Source: JAAZMA01 sp036720245 (GTDB lineage: Bacteria > Bacillota > Clostridia > Tissierellales > Tepidimicrobiaceae). From it: a stretch of 51,945 nt of DNA. A program made the position numbers and the translations under genes. The notes under the pieces are model-generated. The model was not told the origin of the DNA and did not search any database. It saw nothing but the letters and a program-made list of their open reading frames with translations. Each line of letters starts with the position of its first letter. Position 1 is the first letter of the stretch. The DNA is taken from NCBI GenBank assembly GCA_036720245.1, contig DAIMNI010000009.1, positions 1-51,945 of the forward strand, written 5' to 3'. Shown piece after piece: positions 38,991 through 48,826 of this stretch.

Positions 38991-41206
38991 TAAATAAAGA
39001 TATAGAATTATTAGCTCCAGTTGGTGGTATGGAATCCCTATATGCTGCTGTAGAAAACGGTTGTAATGCAGTTTATCTAGGTGGGAAACTATTTAGTGCA
39101 AGACAGTATGCAAATAATTTTGATTTGGAAGAATTAAAAGAGGCAGTAGAATATGCCCATTTAAGAGATGTAAAAATATATGTAACTGTAAATATATTAA
39201 TGGACAATGGGGAAATGAAAGAAGCATTAGATTTTATTAAATATCTTTATGAAATAGATATAGATGGAATTATAGTACAAGATTTAGGGCTAATTTATTT
39301 AGTAAATAAGCTATTTCCAGACTTAGAACTACATGGCAGTACACAAATGACTATTAACAATTTACCTGGAGCTATTTTTTTAGAAAAATTAGGATTAAAG
39401 AGAGTTGTACTCTCAAGGGAAGTACCAATAGATGAAATAAAAAGTATAAAAGAGAAATCTAATATAGAATTAGAAGCCTTTATACATGGAGCCCTATGCG
39501 TGTCTTATTCAGGTCAGTGTTTAATGAGTAGCATGATAGGAGGTAGATCTGGCAATAGAGGTGCCTGTGCTCAGCCCTGTAGACTAGCCTATAGCATAAT
39601 AGACTATAGTACTGGAGATATTTTATCTAAAGAATGGGACAAAAAATATCTAATAAGTCCAAAGGATTTAAACACCATAGATTATATTGAAGATATAATA
39701 AATAGTGGTATTATATCTTTAAAAATAGAAGGTAGAATGAAAAGTCCTGAATATGTGGCTACTATTGTAAAAAACTATAGAAAGGCCCTAGACATTGGTT
39801 CAGATAAAATCACCAAAAAAGATAAAGAGGATATTTTACAAATTTTTAATAGAGGCTTTACAAAGGGCATGATGCTTGGGGATTTTAGTAGAGCTTTTAT
39901 ATCTTCTGAAAGACCAGACAATAGAGGAGTTCCAAGGGATGAACTATTAAATAAAGCTAAGGAATCCTATATGAAAGAAAATATTAAATATCCTATAGAT
40001 ATGGAAATTAAAGTATCTATAAATGAATATGCAGAGCTTATTATTAAATATGGGGAATGGGAAATCAGAACCCAAAGTAAATCTCCAGTAGAAAAGGCTA
40101 AGAATTTACCTTTAACAGAAAAAACCATAATAGAGCAATTGTCTAAATTAAATGACACAGTATATTATATAAATAATCTAGACATAAATTTAGAATATGG
40201 TGCCTTTATGTCCCTAAGCGAAATAAATGGACTTAGGAGAGAAGGAATAAAAGAATTAGATGAATACCGAAAAAATTTCAATCATAGAGAAAAAATAGAC
40301 GATGTTCAATATAGAAAGAGAATAGAGGAAATTTTTGAACCTAATAAAAATAATACTTTATCTAAAAAGAATATATCTATAAGGGTCTCTAATGAAGAAC
40401 AATTCCAAGAATTAGATTTAGAAAAATTAGATAGACTTTATATTGGCTTTTATAATAATTTAGATAAAATAATTCCTATGGTAAAGGCTAAAAACAAAGA
40501 AGTGTATTTATGGACAGATAAAATCCTTTATCCAAAGGATTTAGAAAAATTGATGGATATAATTAAACCAATTGAGCATTTATTAGATGGCATTTCTGTA
40601 TCCAATATAGGCACATTAAACTTTGTTAAGGATAATTTCGATATGGACATTCATGGGGATATAGGCCTAAATGTATTTAATAGCTTTACTGCTAAATTAT
40701 TAAAAGAACACAATGTAAATACTGTAAGCCTATCTCCTGAATTAAATATTGGTCAAATAGAAGAACTATGTAATAATAATTATAATTCCTATGAAGCCAT
40801 AGGCTATGGCTATTTACCCCTAATGGTTATGGAATATTGTCCTATGTCTATTATTAAAAACTGTAAAGATGATTTAAACTGTAATGATTGTCCCTTTAGC
40901 AAAGGCTATGGACTAAGGGATAGAATGAATATGGATTTCTATATGGAAAGAAAAAATGGAACAACTACTATTTATAATTCAGTTCCACTAATGGTTTTAG
41001 ATAGTATAGATAAAATATATAATAATCATGTAGATACCATTAGATTAGATTTTACCTTTGAAAAAAAAGGCATTAGAGAAATTCAAAGCATATATTATGA
41101 TTATGCAAAGGGAATAGCTACTGAAGATGAGAGAGATAAATTTATAAAGGAATATAGAAATAAAAATAAAATAACCAGGGGACATTATTTTAGGGGAGTT
41201 ATATAA
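38987..41206 (+). CDS. U32 family peptidase / RlhA-like rRNA hydroxylation protein
   Basis: 739 residues. The U32 domain (1-about 370) begins ELLAPVGGMESLYAAVENG, and the cysteine-rich core SGQCLMSSMIGGRSGNRG and ACAQPCRLAY carries the conserved Fe-S ligand cysteines. A DUF3656-like C-terminal part follows, with a second cysteine group around EYCPMSI..NCKDDLNCNDCPF. Relatives such as RlhA hydroxylate C2501 of 23S rRNA; others were called collagenases. The long form is that seen in many Firmicutes. GTG 38987 overlaps the zapA stop, with AAGGAGG about 13 bases upstream. Probably one transcript with zapA and mutS2. Confidence 0.93.
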   Translation: MINKDIELLAPVGGMESLYAAVENGCNAVYLGGKLFSARQYANNFDLEELKEAVEYAHLRDVKIYVTVNILMDNGEMKEALDFIKYLYEIDIDGIIVQDLGLIYLVNKLFPDLELHGSTQMTINNLPGAIFLEKLGLKRVVLSREVPIDEIKSIKEKSNIELEAFIHGALCVSYSGQCLMSSMIGGRSGNRGACAQPCRLAYSIIDYSTGDILSKEWDKKYLISPKDLNTIDYIEDIINSGIISLKIEGRMKSPEYVATIVKNYRKALDIGSDKITKKDKEDILQIFNRGFTKGMMLGDFSRAFISSERPDNRGVPRDELLNKAKESYMKENIKYPIDMEIKVSINEYAELIIKYGEWEIRTQSKSPVEKAKNLPLTEKTIIEQLSKLNDTVYYINNLDINLEYGAFMSLSEINGLRREGIKELDEYRKNFNHREKIDDVQYRKRIEEIFEPNKNNTLSKKNISIRVSNEEQFQELDLEKLDRLYIGFYNNLDKIIPMVKAKNKEVYLWTDKILYPKDLEKLMDIIKPIEHLLDGISVSNIGTLNFVKDNFDMDIHGDIGLNVFNSFTAKLLKEHNVNTVSLSPELNIGQIEELCNNNYNSYEAIGYGYLPLMVMEYCPMSIIKNCKDDLNCNDCPFSKGYGLRDRMNMDFYMERKNGTTTIYNSVPLMVLDSIDKIYNNHVDTIRLDFTFEKKGIREIQSIYYDYAKGIATEDERDKFIKEYRNKNKITRGHYFRGVI

Positions 41207-41219
41207 TTGAGGTGAAGCC

Positions 41220-43595
41220 ATGAATGAAAAAACATTGAGAGTATTAGAATATGAAAAAATTGTAGATAATCTGGAAACTAAAGCCCAATCCCAATTAGGC
41301 AAGGAAATGGTAAGGACTATTGAACCATTAACAGATATAAAAATTATCGAAGAAAAACAAAAAGAAACAGAGGAATCTTTAGAATTATTAATTAGAAGGG
41401 GTAGTCCACCTCTTTATGGAATTTATGATATTTCTCATGAATTGAAAATGGCAGATATAGGTGGAGTTCTAAGCCCTGCCTCTCTTTTAAAAGTTTCTGA
41501 TTCCCTAAGGGTATCTAGAGATTTAAAAAGATATATGGGAGATATTAAAGAGGAAAATAGAATTCATTACCCCGTTGTAGGAGGTTTAATAGGGGATTTA
41601 AGAATACTAAGAAATATTGAAGAAGAAATCGACAATGCCATATTAAATGAAAATGAAGTTTCTGATAATGCTAGTTCTAAACTACGAAGCATTAGAAGAC
41701 AAATTGTAAATAAAAATCAGTCTATCAAAGACAAATTAAATTCTATAACATCCTCAAGTAGGTGTCAAAAATATCTACAAGACAGTATTGTTACCATGAG
41801 AGAAGGTAGATATGTAGTACCTATAAAACAGGAAAACAAATCGTTTTTCCCTGGTATAGTTCATGATCAATCTTCATCTGGAGCCACATTATTTATAGAA
41901 CCTATGGCTATAGTAGAATTAAATAATGAATTAAGAGAATTAGAACTAGGGGAAAGAAAAGAAATAGAAAGGATACTAAAAGAATTGACCCAATTGGTGG
42001 CCAGTGAGGGAGAGACCATTAGAGGCAATCAAAAAATCCTTCAAGAATTAGATTTTATTTTTGCTAAGGGAAAACTAGCTCTTGAGATGAATGCTACAAA
42101 GCCTATACTAAATACCAAAGGCTATATTAATATTAAAAAAGCAAGACATCCACTTTTAAATCCAAAAGCAGTAGTTCCTATAGATATATATATGGGTAAG
42201 GATTTTAATTCCTTAGTGATTACAGGGCCAAATACAGGTGGAAAAACAGTTACCTTAAAAACCATAGGTATATTAACACTATTATCTCAATCAGGTCTTC
42301 ATATTCCAGCTGATTTTAATTCAGAAATTGGAGTTTTTGATCAGGTATTTGCTGATATTGGGGATGAGCAAAGTATAGAACAAAGCCTAAGTACCTTCTC
42401 CTCCCATATGACTAATATTATTCAAATACTAGATGAAGTAGAATACAATAGTTTAGTCTTATTTGACGAATTAGGAGCAGGAACAGACCCTACAGAAGGT
42501 GCTGCATTGGCTATGGCCATATTGGATAATCTATTAAAAAGAAATATTAGAACCATTGCCACAACTCACTATAGTCAGCTTAAAATATATGCACTTACTA
42601 CAGAAGGAGTGAGAAATGCTTCAGTAGAATTTGATGTAGAAACCCTAAGGCCTACTTATAAACTATTAATTGGAGTGCCAGGTAAATCCAATGCTTTTGA
42701 AATATCAAAAAGGCTTGGATTACAAGATTATATAATAGAAGATGCAAAGGTTTTAATTTCTAAGGAAAGTGTAGAATTCGAAGATATACTTCAAGCCATA
42801 GACAAGGATAGAAGAACCATAGAAGAAGAAAAGCTTAATATTGATAAATTAAAGGCAGAAATGGAAACCTTAGAAGAAGAATTAAAAAGAGAAAGGGAAA
42901 AGGCAAGTAGATCTCGTGAGAAAATTCTACTAGAAGCAAAGGAAGAAGCTAGAAATATATTGAGAAACGCAAAATCAGAATCTGATTTAATAGTAGGAGA
43001 ACTAAGACAAATTTCTAATGAAATAGAGAAGGATAGAAATAGAAAAATTCAGGAATCCCAAGAGAAATTAAAAACTAAATTAAATGAAGTAGAAAGTTCT
43101 CTATCAGACAATGTATTAAATGTAAAATCTAGCGAACCACCTAAAAATTTGAAAATAGGAGATACTGTAGAAGTATTATCCCTAAATCAAGTGGGGAATG
43201 TATTGGAATTGCCAGATGAAAATGGCAATTTAGTAGTTCAAATAGGCATTATGAAAGTAAATGTTCATATTTCCACATTAAGAAGAGCAGAATTAGAAGA
43301 GAAGAGGACTAAGGCTAGCACAAAGGCTATTATTAAATCTAAATCTAGCAATGTTAAAAATGAAATAGATTTAAGAGGGAAGACTTTAGATGAGGCCCTA
43401 TTAGATTTAGATAAATATATTGACGATATATTTATCTCAGGATTAAAAGAGGCTTATATAATCCATGGGAAAGGTACAGGAGTCCTTAGGGAAGGGATAC
43501 AATCTTATTTAAGCAGCCATAGAAATGTCAAATCCTATAGGCTTGGGAAACATGGAGAAGGTGGAGATGGAGTTACAGTAGTGGAAATTAAATAA
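41220..43595 (+). CDS. mutS2: Endonuclease MutS2
   Basis: 791 residues. MutS core without mismatch-recognition domain; ABC-type ATPase with Walker A GPNTGGKT (336-343), signature-region STFSSHM, LFDELGAGTDP (Walker B) and TTHYSQLK. A coiled-coil stretch about 515-635 precedes a KOW-like segment and the C-terminal Smr nuclease domain (EIDLRGKTLDEALLDL, HGKGTGVLREGI). Known roles are suppression of recombination and rescue of collided ribosomes. ATG 41220 follows GAGGTGA, 13 bases after the U32 gene. Confidence 0.97.
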   Translation: MNEKTLRVLEYEKIVDNLETKAQSQLGKEMVRTIEPLTDIKIIEEKQKETEESLELLIRRGSPPLYGIYDISHELKMADIGGVLSPASLLKVSDSLRVSRDLKRYMGDIKEENRIHYPVVGGLIGDLRILRNIEEEIDNAILNENEVSDNASSKLRSIRRQIVNKNQSIKDKLNSITSSSRCQKYLQDSIVTMREGRYVVPIKQENKSFFPGIVHDQSSSGATLFIEPMAIVELNNELRELELGERKEIERILKELTQLVASEGETIRGNQKILQELDFIFAKGKLALEMNATKPILNTKGYINIKKARHPLLNPKAVVPIDIYMGKDFNSLVITGPNTGGKTVTLKTIGILTLLSQSGLHIPADFNSEIGVFDQVFADIGDEQSIEQSLSTFSSHMTNIIQILDEVEYNSLVLFDELGAGTDPTEGAALAMAILDNLLKRNIRTIATTHYSQLKIYALTTEGVRNASVEFDVETLRPTYKLLIGVPGKSNAFEISKRLGLQDYIIEDAKVLISKESVEFEDILQAIDKDRRTIEEEKLNIDKLKAEMETLEEELKREREKASRSREKILLEAKEEARNILRNAKSESDLIVGELRQISNEIEKDRNRKIQESQEKLKTKLNEVESSLSDNVLNVKSSEPPKNLKIGDTVEVLSLNQVGNVLELPDENGNLVVQIGIMKVNVHISTLRRAELEEKRTKASTKAIIKSKSSNVKNEIDLRGKTLDEALLDLDKYIDDIFISGLKEAYIIHGKGTGVLREGIQSYLSSHRNVKSYRLGKHGEGGDGVTVVEIK

Positions 43596-43599
43596 ATTC

Positions 43600-43628
43600 T
43601 TGAGTTATTTAGTATAATACTGTATATT
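43600..43628 (+). promoter_or_regulatory. Promoter of argS
   Basis: TTGAGT (43600-43605), a 17-base spacer and TATATT (43623-43628), five bases after the mutS2 stop. Confidence 0.75.
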
Positions 43629-43639
43629 ATAGTTTAATA

Positions 43640-43872
43640 AGAAAATATTTAAATCCATAGATAGAGGAAGTAAAATATATATTTTGTCATAGCGAGCTGG
43701 AAATGGTGAAAGCCAGTATAAAAATATATTTGAAAAGGACTCTAGAGGATATATCTGAAATAAAAGTAGGATATTACGTTAATTGCGTTAAAATTTCGAG
43801 TGGGCTTAGGCTAACAAGAGTGGTAACACGGGATTGCTCCCGTCTCTTATGAGATGGGAGCAATATTTCTTT
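43640..43872 (+). promoter_or_regulatory. T-box leader, arginine (specifier AGG)
   Basis: The T-box core AGAGTGGTAACACGGG is at 43817-43832. The terminator is ATTGCTCCCGTCTC (43833-43846) against GAGATGGGAGCAAT (43851-43864), then T-rich. Aligned to the trpS leader, the specifier is AGG (43736-43738), an arginine codon, which agrees with argS downstream. The reading is less certain than for the other leaders because of one extra A before it. Confidence 0.9.
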
Positions 43873-43887
43873 TAAGGAGGAAAATCT

Positions 43888-45591
43888 ATGATAAATTTTA
43901 AAAATGAAGTTGCAAAATCTATTTGCAATGTGGCACCAAATTTAGAATTAGAAAAAATTGAAAATTTAATTGAAATTCCACCTAATTATAATATGGGAGA
44001 TTATGCATTTCCTTGTTTTATATTAGCTAAGGAATTTAAAAAAGCACCAAATTTAATAGCAGAAGAATTAGTAAAAGAAATCCAAGGTGGGGAATATTTT
44101 AAAGAAATTAAAAATGTAGGACCCTATATCAATTTCTTTGTAAATACGGAAAAATTAGCCGAAACAGTATTAGAAAGCGTAGTAGAAGAAAAAGAGAACT
44201 TTGGCTCTACTAATATAGGGGAAGGTAGAAAAGTATTAGTAGAATTTTCATCACCTAATATTGCAAAGCCTTTTCACATAGGTCATATAAGAAGTACTGT
44301 TATTGGAAACTCTTTATATAAAATTTTTAAATTCCAAGGTTTTGACACAGAAGCTTTAAATCATTTAGGAGATTATGGAACCCAATTTGGAATGTTAATA
44401 GCAGCCTATAAGAAATGGGGAGATAAAGAGGCAATTGAAAAAGATCCTATTAATGAACTATTAAAACTCTATGTAAGATTTAATAAAGAAGCAGAAGAAG
44501 ATAATAGTCTAAGAGATGAGGCTAGATATTGGTTTAAGGAATTAGAGGATGGAAACAATAGAGAAGCCACGGAACTTTGGCAATGGATTAGGGATATTAG
44601 TCTTAAAGAATTCAATATAGTATATGATATGTTAGGAATAAAATTTGACTCCTATAATGGAGAATCCTTCTACTCTGATAAAATGCCTAAAGTAATAGAA
44701 GAAATGGAAGAAAAGGGAATGCTTAAAGAATCTAGGGGAGCCATGATAGTAGATTTAGAAGAATACAATATGCCACCAGCCTTAATCCAAAAATCTGATG
44801 GTTCTACCCTATATACTACTAGAGATATTGCAGCAGCCTTTTATAGAAAAGAGCATTATGATTTTTATAAAAATATTTATGTAGTAGCCTCTGAACAAAA
44901 TCTACATTTTAAACAATGGATAAAAGTAGTGGAATTAATGGGCTATGACTGGGCTAAAGACTGTATTCATGTTCCCTTTGGAATGGTTAGTCTAGAAGAT
45001 GGCAAATTGTCCACAAGGGAAGGAAAAGTTGTGTTTTTAGAAGATGTGTTAAATAAGGCCGTAGAAAGTACATTTGCCATAATAGAAGAAAGAAATCCAG
45101 ATTTGGAAAATAAAGAAGAAGTAGCAAAACAAGTGGGAATAGGAGCAGTAATATTCCAAGAACTATTTAATAATAGAATTAAAGACTATGTATTTAGTTG
45201 GGATAGAACCCTAAGTTTTGAAGGGGAAACAGGCCCTTATGTTCAATATACCCATGCTAGAGCCAATAGCCTTTTAGAAAAAGGAGAATTTTCTCCAGAT
45301 AAAAAGGTAAATTATTCTCTATTAAAAGAAGAGGATGAAATAAATATAATAAGACTATTACATCAATTTCCAGATATTATTATTGATGCTATGGAAAAAT
45401 TAGAGCCATCTTTTATCACTAGACATATTACAGAAATATCTAAGGCCTTTAATAAATTTTATAATTCTTGTCCAATACTTTCAGTAGAAGAAGAATTAAA
45501 AAATGCAAGGCTAATGCTAGTATTTGCTACTAAAACCACAATAAAAACAGGACTAGGTCTATTAGGTATGGAAGCTCCAAATAGGATGTGA
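43888..45591 (+). CDS. argS: Arginyl-tRNA synthetase
   Basis: 567 residues, normal. N-terminal Add-1 domain (1-about 90), then the HIGH motif HIGH (130-133) in SSPNIAKPFHIGHIRST. Arg-recognition segment SDGSTLYTTRDIAAA, the degenerate KMSKS region around DGKLSTREGKVVFL, and an all-helical anticodon-binding DALR domain (about 450-567) ending MEAPNRM. ATG 43888 follows AAGGAGGA. It is controlled by an arginine T-box, a feature known from clostridia. The next gene is only seven bases downstream. Confidence 0.98.
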   Translation: MINFKNEVAKSICNVAPNLELEKIENLIEIPPNYNMGDYAFPCFILAKEFKKAPNLIAEELVKEIQGGEYFKEIKNVGPYINFFVNTEKLAETVLESVVEEKENFGSTNIGEGRKVLVEFSSPNIAKPFHIGHIRSTVIGNSLYKIFKFQGFDTEALNHLGDYGTQFGMLIAAYKKWGDKEAIEKDPINELLKLYVRFNKEAEEDNSLRDEARYWFKELEDGNNREATELWQWIRDISLKEFNIVYDMLGIKFDSYNGESFYSDKMPKVIEEMEEKGMLKESRGAMIVDLEEYNMPPALIQKSDGSTLYTTRDIAAAFYRKEHYDFYKNIYVVASEQNLHFKQWIKVVELMGYDWAKDCIHVPFGMVSLEDGKLSTREGKVVFLEDVLNKAVESTFAIIEERNPDLENKEEVAKQVGIGAVIFQELFNNRIKDYVFSWDRTLSFEGETGPYVQYTHARANSLLEKGEFSPDKKVNYSLLKEEDEINIIRLLHQFPDIIIDAMEKLEPSFITRHITEISKAFNKFYNSCPILSVEEELKNARLMLVFATKTTIKTGLGLLGMEAPNRM

Positions 45592-45598
45592 TATAAAT

Positions 45599-46558
45599 AT
45601 GGAATATGAAAAAATCTATAATCCTATGATTACAGCATTTAATGAGGATATGAAATATAACAAGCTTTTTTCCTATATTACTGAATTAAGCATAATAAGT
45701 ATTAAATCTCTAATTCCGTCTGAAAGCCTAGAAAAGGTATATATAGATTATAAAAGATACAATGAAGAAATAAAACTTTGGCGAAGCTATAGACATGGGG
45801 ATAATCCATCTCTACTGAATGTATCTAATATGGATTATAGTATTTACTGGAAAGAAAAAGATGATAGCATATATACTAGGATATTGCCTATTATAATGGT
45901 AAATAGGGATTTCTCAAATATAAGAGACGAAATTATTAAAAATGTCCTATTTACAACTGGCAATATAGAATCTTTAATTGAAGCTATTTTAATAGGAAAA
46001 CTAATCTTTTTATTAATAGAAGGGGAAGTAGATATTATAGAAGAATTAAAGGACGAGATAATAAAATTATCCCAAGTAAATTATATTAATGAATACGAAA
46101 ACTATTATAGATTTTCCCCTAATCAATATGGGAAAAGGTTTAAAATTTCCTTTGAACAAAAAAAGATTTTTGCACTAAATATTTTAAATTCATCATCTGC
46201 TAAAGGCTTCCAAGTATTAAAGGATTCTTTAGAAGTTCTAATCTCAGAAGGAAATGGAGAAACTACTATAGGAAAATGTATTAAAGCAATTTTAGACAAT
46301 AAAGCAGAAGAAAATTTAGTCTCAGATTATTATAAAGAATTAATAGAATATCTATATAGACTTAGAAAAGGAAGAATATCACCTGAGATTTTAAAAATTG
46401 AAAAATATTATTTACCTGATATTTTTCAATTTAATGAAGGGGATGAGTTTTACCATTCTCTTTTAAATAGATGTAAGGTAATAAAAAGAGAAGATAATGA
46501 AAATAATGTAGTAATATATTTAAATACTAAATCTGGTATGTATAGATTTATACAGTGA
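45599..46558 (+). CDS. Unknown protein linked to argS, 319 residues
   Basis: I do not recognise the family. It is predicted soluble, mainly helical, with no signal peptide. Residues about 118-150 (FTTGNIESLIEAILIGKLIF) have the look of the helical core of ADP-ribosylglycohydrolases, where a threonine precedes a helix, but the metal-binding Asp clusters of that family are not seen. An enzyme call would not be justified. It has a WRSYRHGDNPSLLN segment near residue 61. It starts seven bases after argS with a poor ribosome site (AGGATGTGAT), so it is probably translationally coupled and controlled by the arginine T-box. Followed by a dispersed repeat. Confidence 0.7.
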   Translation: MEYEKIYNPMITAFNEDMKYNKLFSYITELSIISIKSLIPSESLEKVYIDYKRYNEEIKLWRSYRHGDNPSLLNVSNMDYSIYWKEKDDSIYTRILPIIMVNRDFSNIRDEIIKNVLFTTGNIESLIEAILIGKLIFLLIEGEVDIIEELKDEIIKLSQVNYINEYENYYRFSPNQYGKRFKISFEQKKIFALNILNSSSAKGFQVLKDSLEVLISEGNGETTIGKCIKAILDNKAEENLVSDYYKELIEYLYRLRKGRISPEILKIEKYYLPDIFQFNEGDEFYHSLLNRCKVIKREDNENNVVIYLNTKSGMYRFIQ

Positions 46559-46570
46559 AAAATTTAGTTT

Positions 46571-46661
46571 GTCATCCTGAGTGCTTTGTCATCCTGAGCC
46601 GAAGGCGAAGGATCTCTAATGCGGCAGAAAGACGAGATCCTTCACTAGAGCTCAGGATGAC
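46571..46661. repeat. Dispersed palindromic repeat, second copy
   Basis: The arms 46588-46616 (GTCATCCTGAGCCGAAGGCG start) and 46634-46661 (reverse complement with GCTCAGGATGAC at the end) are the same family as 27229-27302. The outer word GTCATCCTGAG is also duplicated in tandem at 46571-46581. It lies between the convergent argS-linked gene and the 66-residue ORF and may also work as a terminator. Confidence 0.88.
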
Positions 46662-46688
46662 ATTTTTGCATAATGATAAATTTCCCTA

Positions 46689-46889
46689 TCAAATAGATTT
46701 ATTTAAATAGGCTAAAAATTCCTCCTCCGTAGTTTCTGCAATTTTAATTAATTCCTGTACCATATTATTCCTTAAATCAATAAATTCCTTAATATTTGTA
46801 TGTAACCCCGTATATTCCAGTGCCTCAATTATCATAAGCATGTCCTTTTTAGAAATTTCCTGAATTGAAATTTTGTCAAAACTCTCCAT
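46689..46889 (-). CDS. Small unknown protein, 66 residues
   Basis: Not recognised. It is helical and acidic, with no membrane segment or cysteines. The text reads ISKKDMLMIIEALEYTGLHT, then NIKEFIDLRNNMVQELIKI and TEEEFLAYLNKSI. ATG 46889 follows a good AAAGGAGA ribosome site. Monocistronic on the minus strand, opposite a radical SAM gene whose promoter region it shares (46890-47053). Confidence 0.7.
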   Translation of the reverse strand: MESFDKISIQEISKKDMLMIIEALEYTGLHTNIKEFIDLRNNMVQELIKIAETTEEEFLAYLNKSI

Positions 46890-47013
46890 TAAATGTCTCC
46901 TTTCGTTTTAATATTCTTATATATCCATATTATACTGTTTTCATGACTTCTTCAATAGAATAATAAGTAATTTAATATTGTTTAAACTATTTTATGGCGT
47001 TTAATGGAGATTG

Positions 47014-47022
47014 TGCTATAAT
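47014..47022 (+). promoter_or_regulatory. Extended -10 promoter of the radical SAM operon
   Basis: TGCTATAAT (TG-n-TATAAT) 31 bases before ATG 47054. The -35 region is weak. Confidence 0.55.
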
Positions 47023-47053
47023 TAATATAGTTTAAGAGACGAGGTATGAGAAA

Positions 47054-48826
47054 ATGAAAATTATTCTAACTACATTAAATTCAAAATTTATTCACACATC
47101 TTTATCCATTAGATATTTAAAATCTTATTGTAGTGATATGCCAATAAAAACAATGGAATTTACCATTAATCAAAATTTAGACTATATAGTAGGTGAATTA
47201 TATAAAGAAGAACCTGATATTATAGGTTTTTCCACCTATATATGGAATAGGGAGGAAACCCTTAAAATATGTGAAACTCTAAAACTAATCAATCCTAATA
47301 TTAAAATTATTTTAGGAGGACCTGAGGTATCCTTTGATGGAGATAAAATTCTAAATGACTATCCCTTTATAGATTTTATTATCTATGGAGAAGGAGAGGT
47401 AAGTTTTCATCAATTATTGGAAAGACTTATAACACATAAGGAAGATTATAATATTAATGGATTAATTTACAGAAAAGGAGAGGAAATTATAGTAAATCCT
47501 CCTATGGAATTAATTCGGGACTTAGACCTTATTCCTTCACCCTATGTGAATTTAAAGGAGGATTTAGAAAATAAAATTGTCTATTATGAAAGTTCTAGAG
47601 GCTGCCCTTTTAATTGTAAGTTTTGTCTATCTTCTACTATTAAGGGAGTTAGATATTTTAGTATGGAGAGAGTTAAAGAAGATTTGGAAATACTAATAAA
47701 TGCCAATGTAGGTCAGGTAAAATTTGTAGATAGAACCTTTAATGCTAATAAGAAATACGCTATGGAAATAATGAATTTTATAATGGAAAAAAATCCTAAA
47801 AAGATAAATTTCCACTTTGAAGTAACAGCTCATTTACTAGATAGGGAAATGTTAGACTTTATAAGTAAGGCTAAAGAAGGTCTATTTCAATTTGAAATTG
47901 GGGTTCAATCTACTAATCTTAAGACTATAGAAGCCATAGGTCGAACTACTGATTTAGAAAAATTAAAACTAATTACGAAAGAAATTAAGAGTTATGAAAA
48001 TATACATCAGCATTTAGACTTAATTGCAGGATTACCCTATGAAGACTATAGTAGTTTCAAAAATTCTTTTAATGATGTATATGAAATTAGGCCAGAAAAA
48101 ATTCAATTAGGCTTTCTAAAACTATTAAAAGGCTCAGGCCTAAGGCAAGATAGTGATAAATATGGAATTGTATTTTTAGATGCACCTCCTTATGAAGTAT
48201 TAGAAACTGATTGGATAAATTATGGAGAAATGCTGAGATTAAAGGGTATAGAGGATTTAGTTGGAAAATACTATAATGAGGGCTATTTTCAGCATTCATT
48301 AGAATATATAATTAAAAATTATTATAAAACTTCTTTTGATTTTTTTGAAGATTTTTTAAATTATTGGGAAAATAAGGGGTATCATACTATATCCCATAGT
48401 AGAGATAATTTATATGAAATATTAATGGATTTTTGCCATTATAAAGAGTATGAAAATCTATGGATAATAAATGAAATTGTAAAATACGATTATATTTATA
48501 ATCATAAAAATCCCTATTTACCTAAATTTATAGATAGAAAAGGAGATGAATTTATTCAAAAAAATAGACATGAAATTTTAAAGGATGAAAACATTTTAAA
48601 TGATCATCTAAGTCAATATAAGAATATGGCAACTAAAGAATTAATTAAAAAAATTCATATAGAAAAATTCAAATTAGATTTATCTAATTTATTTAGTAAG
48701 GATTATGATTTCGAGGATTATATGTTAAAAGATACTTATATTTTATTTGAATATAGAGATGGAGTTATTAATAAGTGTAAGACTTATGATATAACTAAGA
48801 ACATTATAGGGAGTGAAGAATATTGA
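47054..48826 (+). CDS. B12-binding-domain radical SAM protein, DUF4080 type
   Basis: 590 residues. Residues 1-135 form a Rossmann-like B12-binding domain (EPDIIGFSTYIWNREE, IILGGPEVSFDGD, FIIYGEGEVSF). The usual DxHxxG cobalamin-ligand motif is not seen, so cobalamin may bind base-off without a His ligand or not at all. The radical SAM core (about 170-400) holds the 4Fe-4S cysteines C184, C188 and C191 (CPFNCKFC). A DUF4080-like C-terminal part follows. Relatives are of unknown reaction, some thought to modify RNA or lipids. ATG 47054 follows GAGGT. The stop overlaps the next gene's TTG start by four bases. Confidence 0.9.
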   Translation: MKIILTTLNSKFIHTSLSIRYLKSYCSDMPIKTMEFTINQNLDYIVGELYKEEPDIIGFSTYIWNREETLKICETLKLINPNIKIILGGPEVSFDGDKILNDYPFIDFIIYGEGEVSFHQLLERLITHKEDYNINGLIYRKGEEIIVNPPMELIRDLDLIPSPYVNLKEDLENKIVYYESSRGCPFNCKFCLSSTIKGVRYFSMERVKEDLEILINANVGQVKFVDRTFNANKKYAMEIMNFIMEKNPKKINFHFEVTAHLLDREMLDFISKAKEGLFQFEIGVQSTNLKTIEAIGRTTDLEKLKLITKEIKSYENIHQHLDLIAGLPYEDYSSFKNSFNDVYEIRPEKIQLGFLKLLKGSGLRQDSDKYGIVFLDAPPYEVLETDWINYGEMLRLKGIEDLVGKYYNEGYFQHSLEYIIKNYYKTSFDFFEDFLNYWENKGYHTISHSRDNLYEILMDFCHYKEYENLWIINEIVKYDYIYNHKNPYLPKFIDRKGDEFIQKNRHEILKDENILNDHLSQYKNMATKELIKKIHIEKFKLDLSNLFSKDYDFEDYMLKDTYILFEYRDGVINKCKTYDITKNIIGSEEY

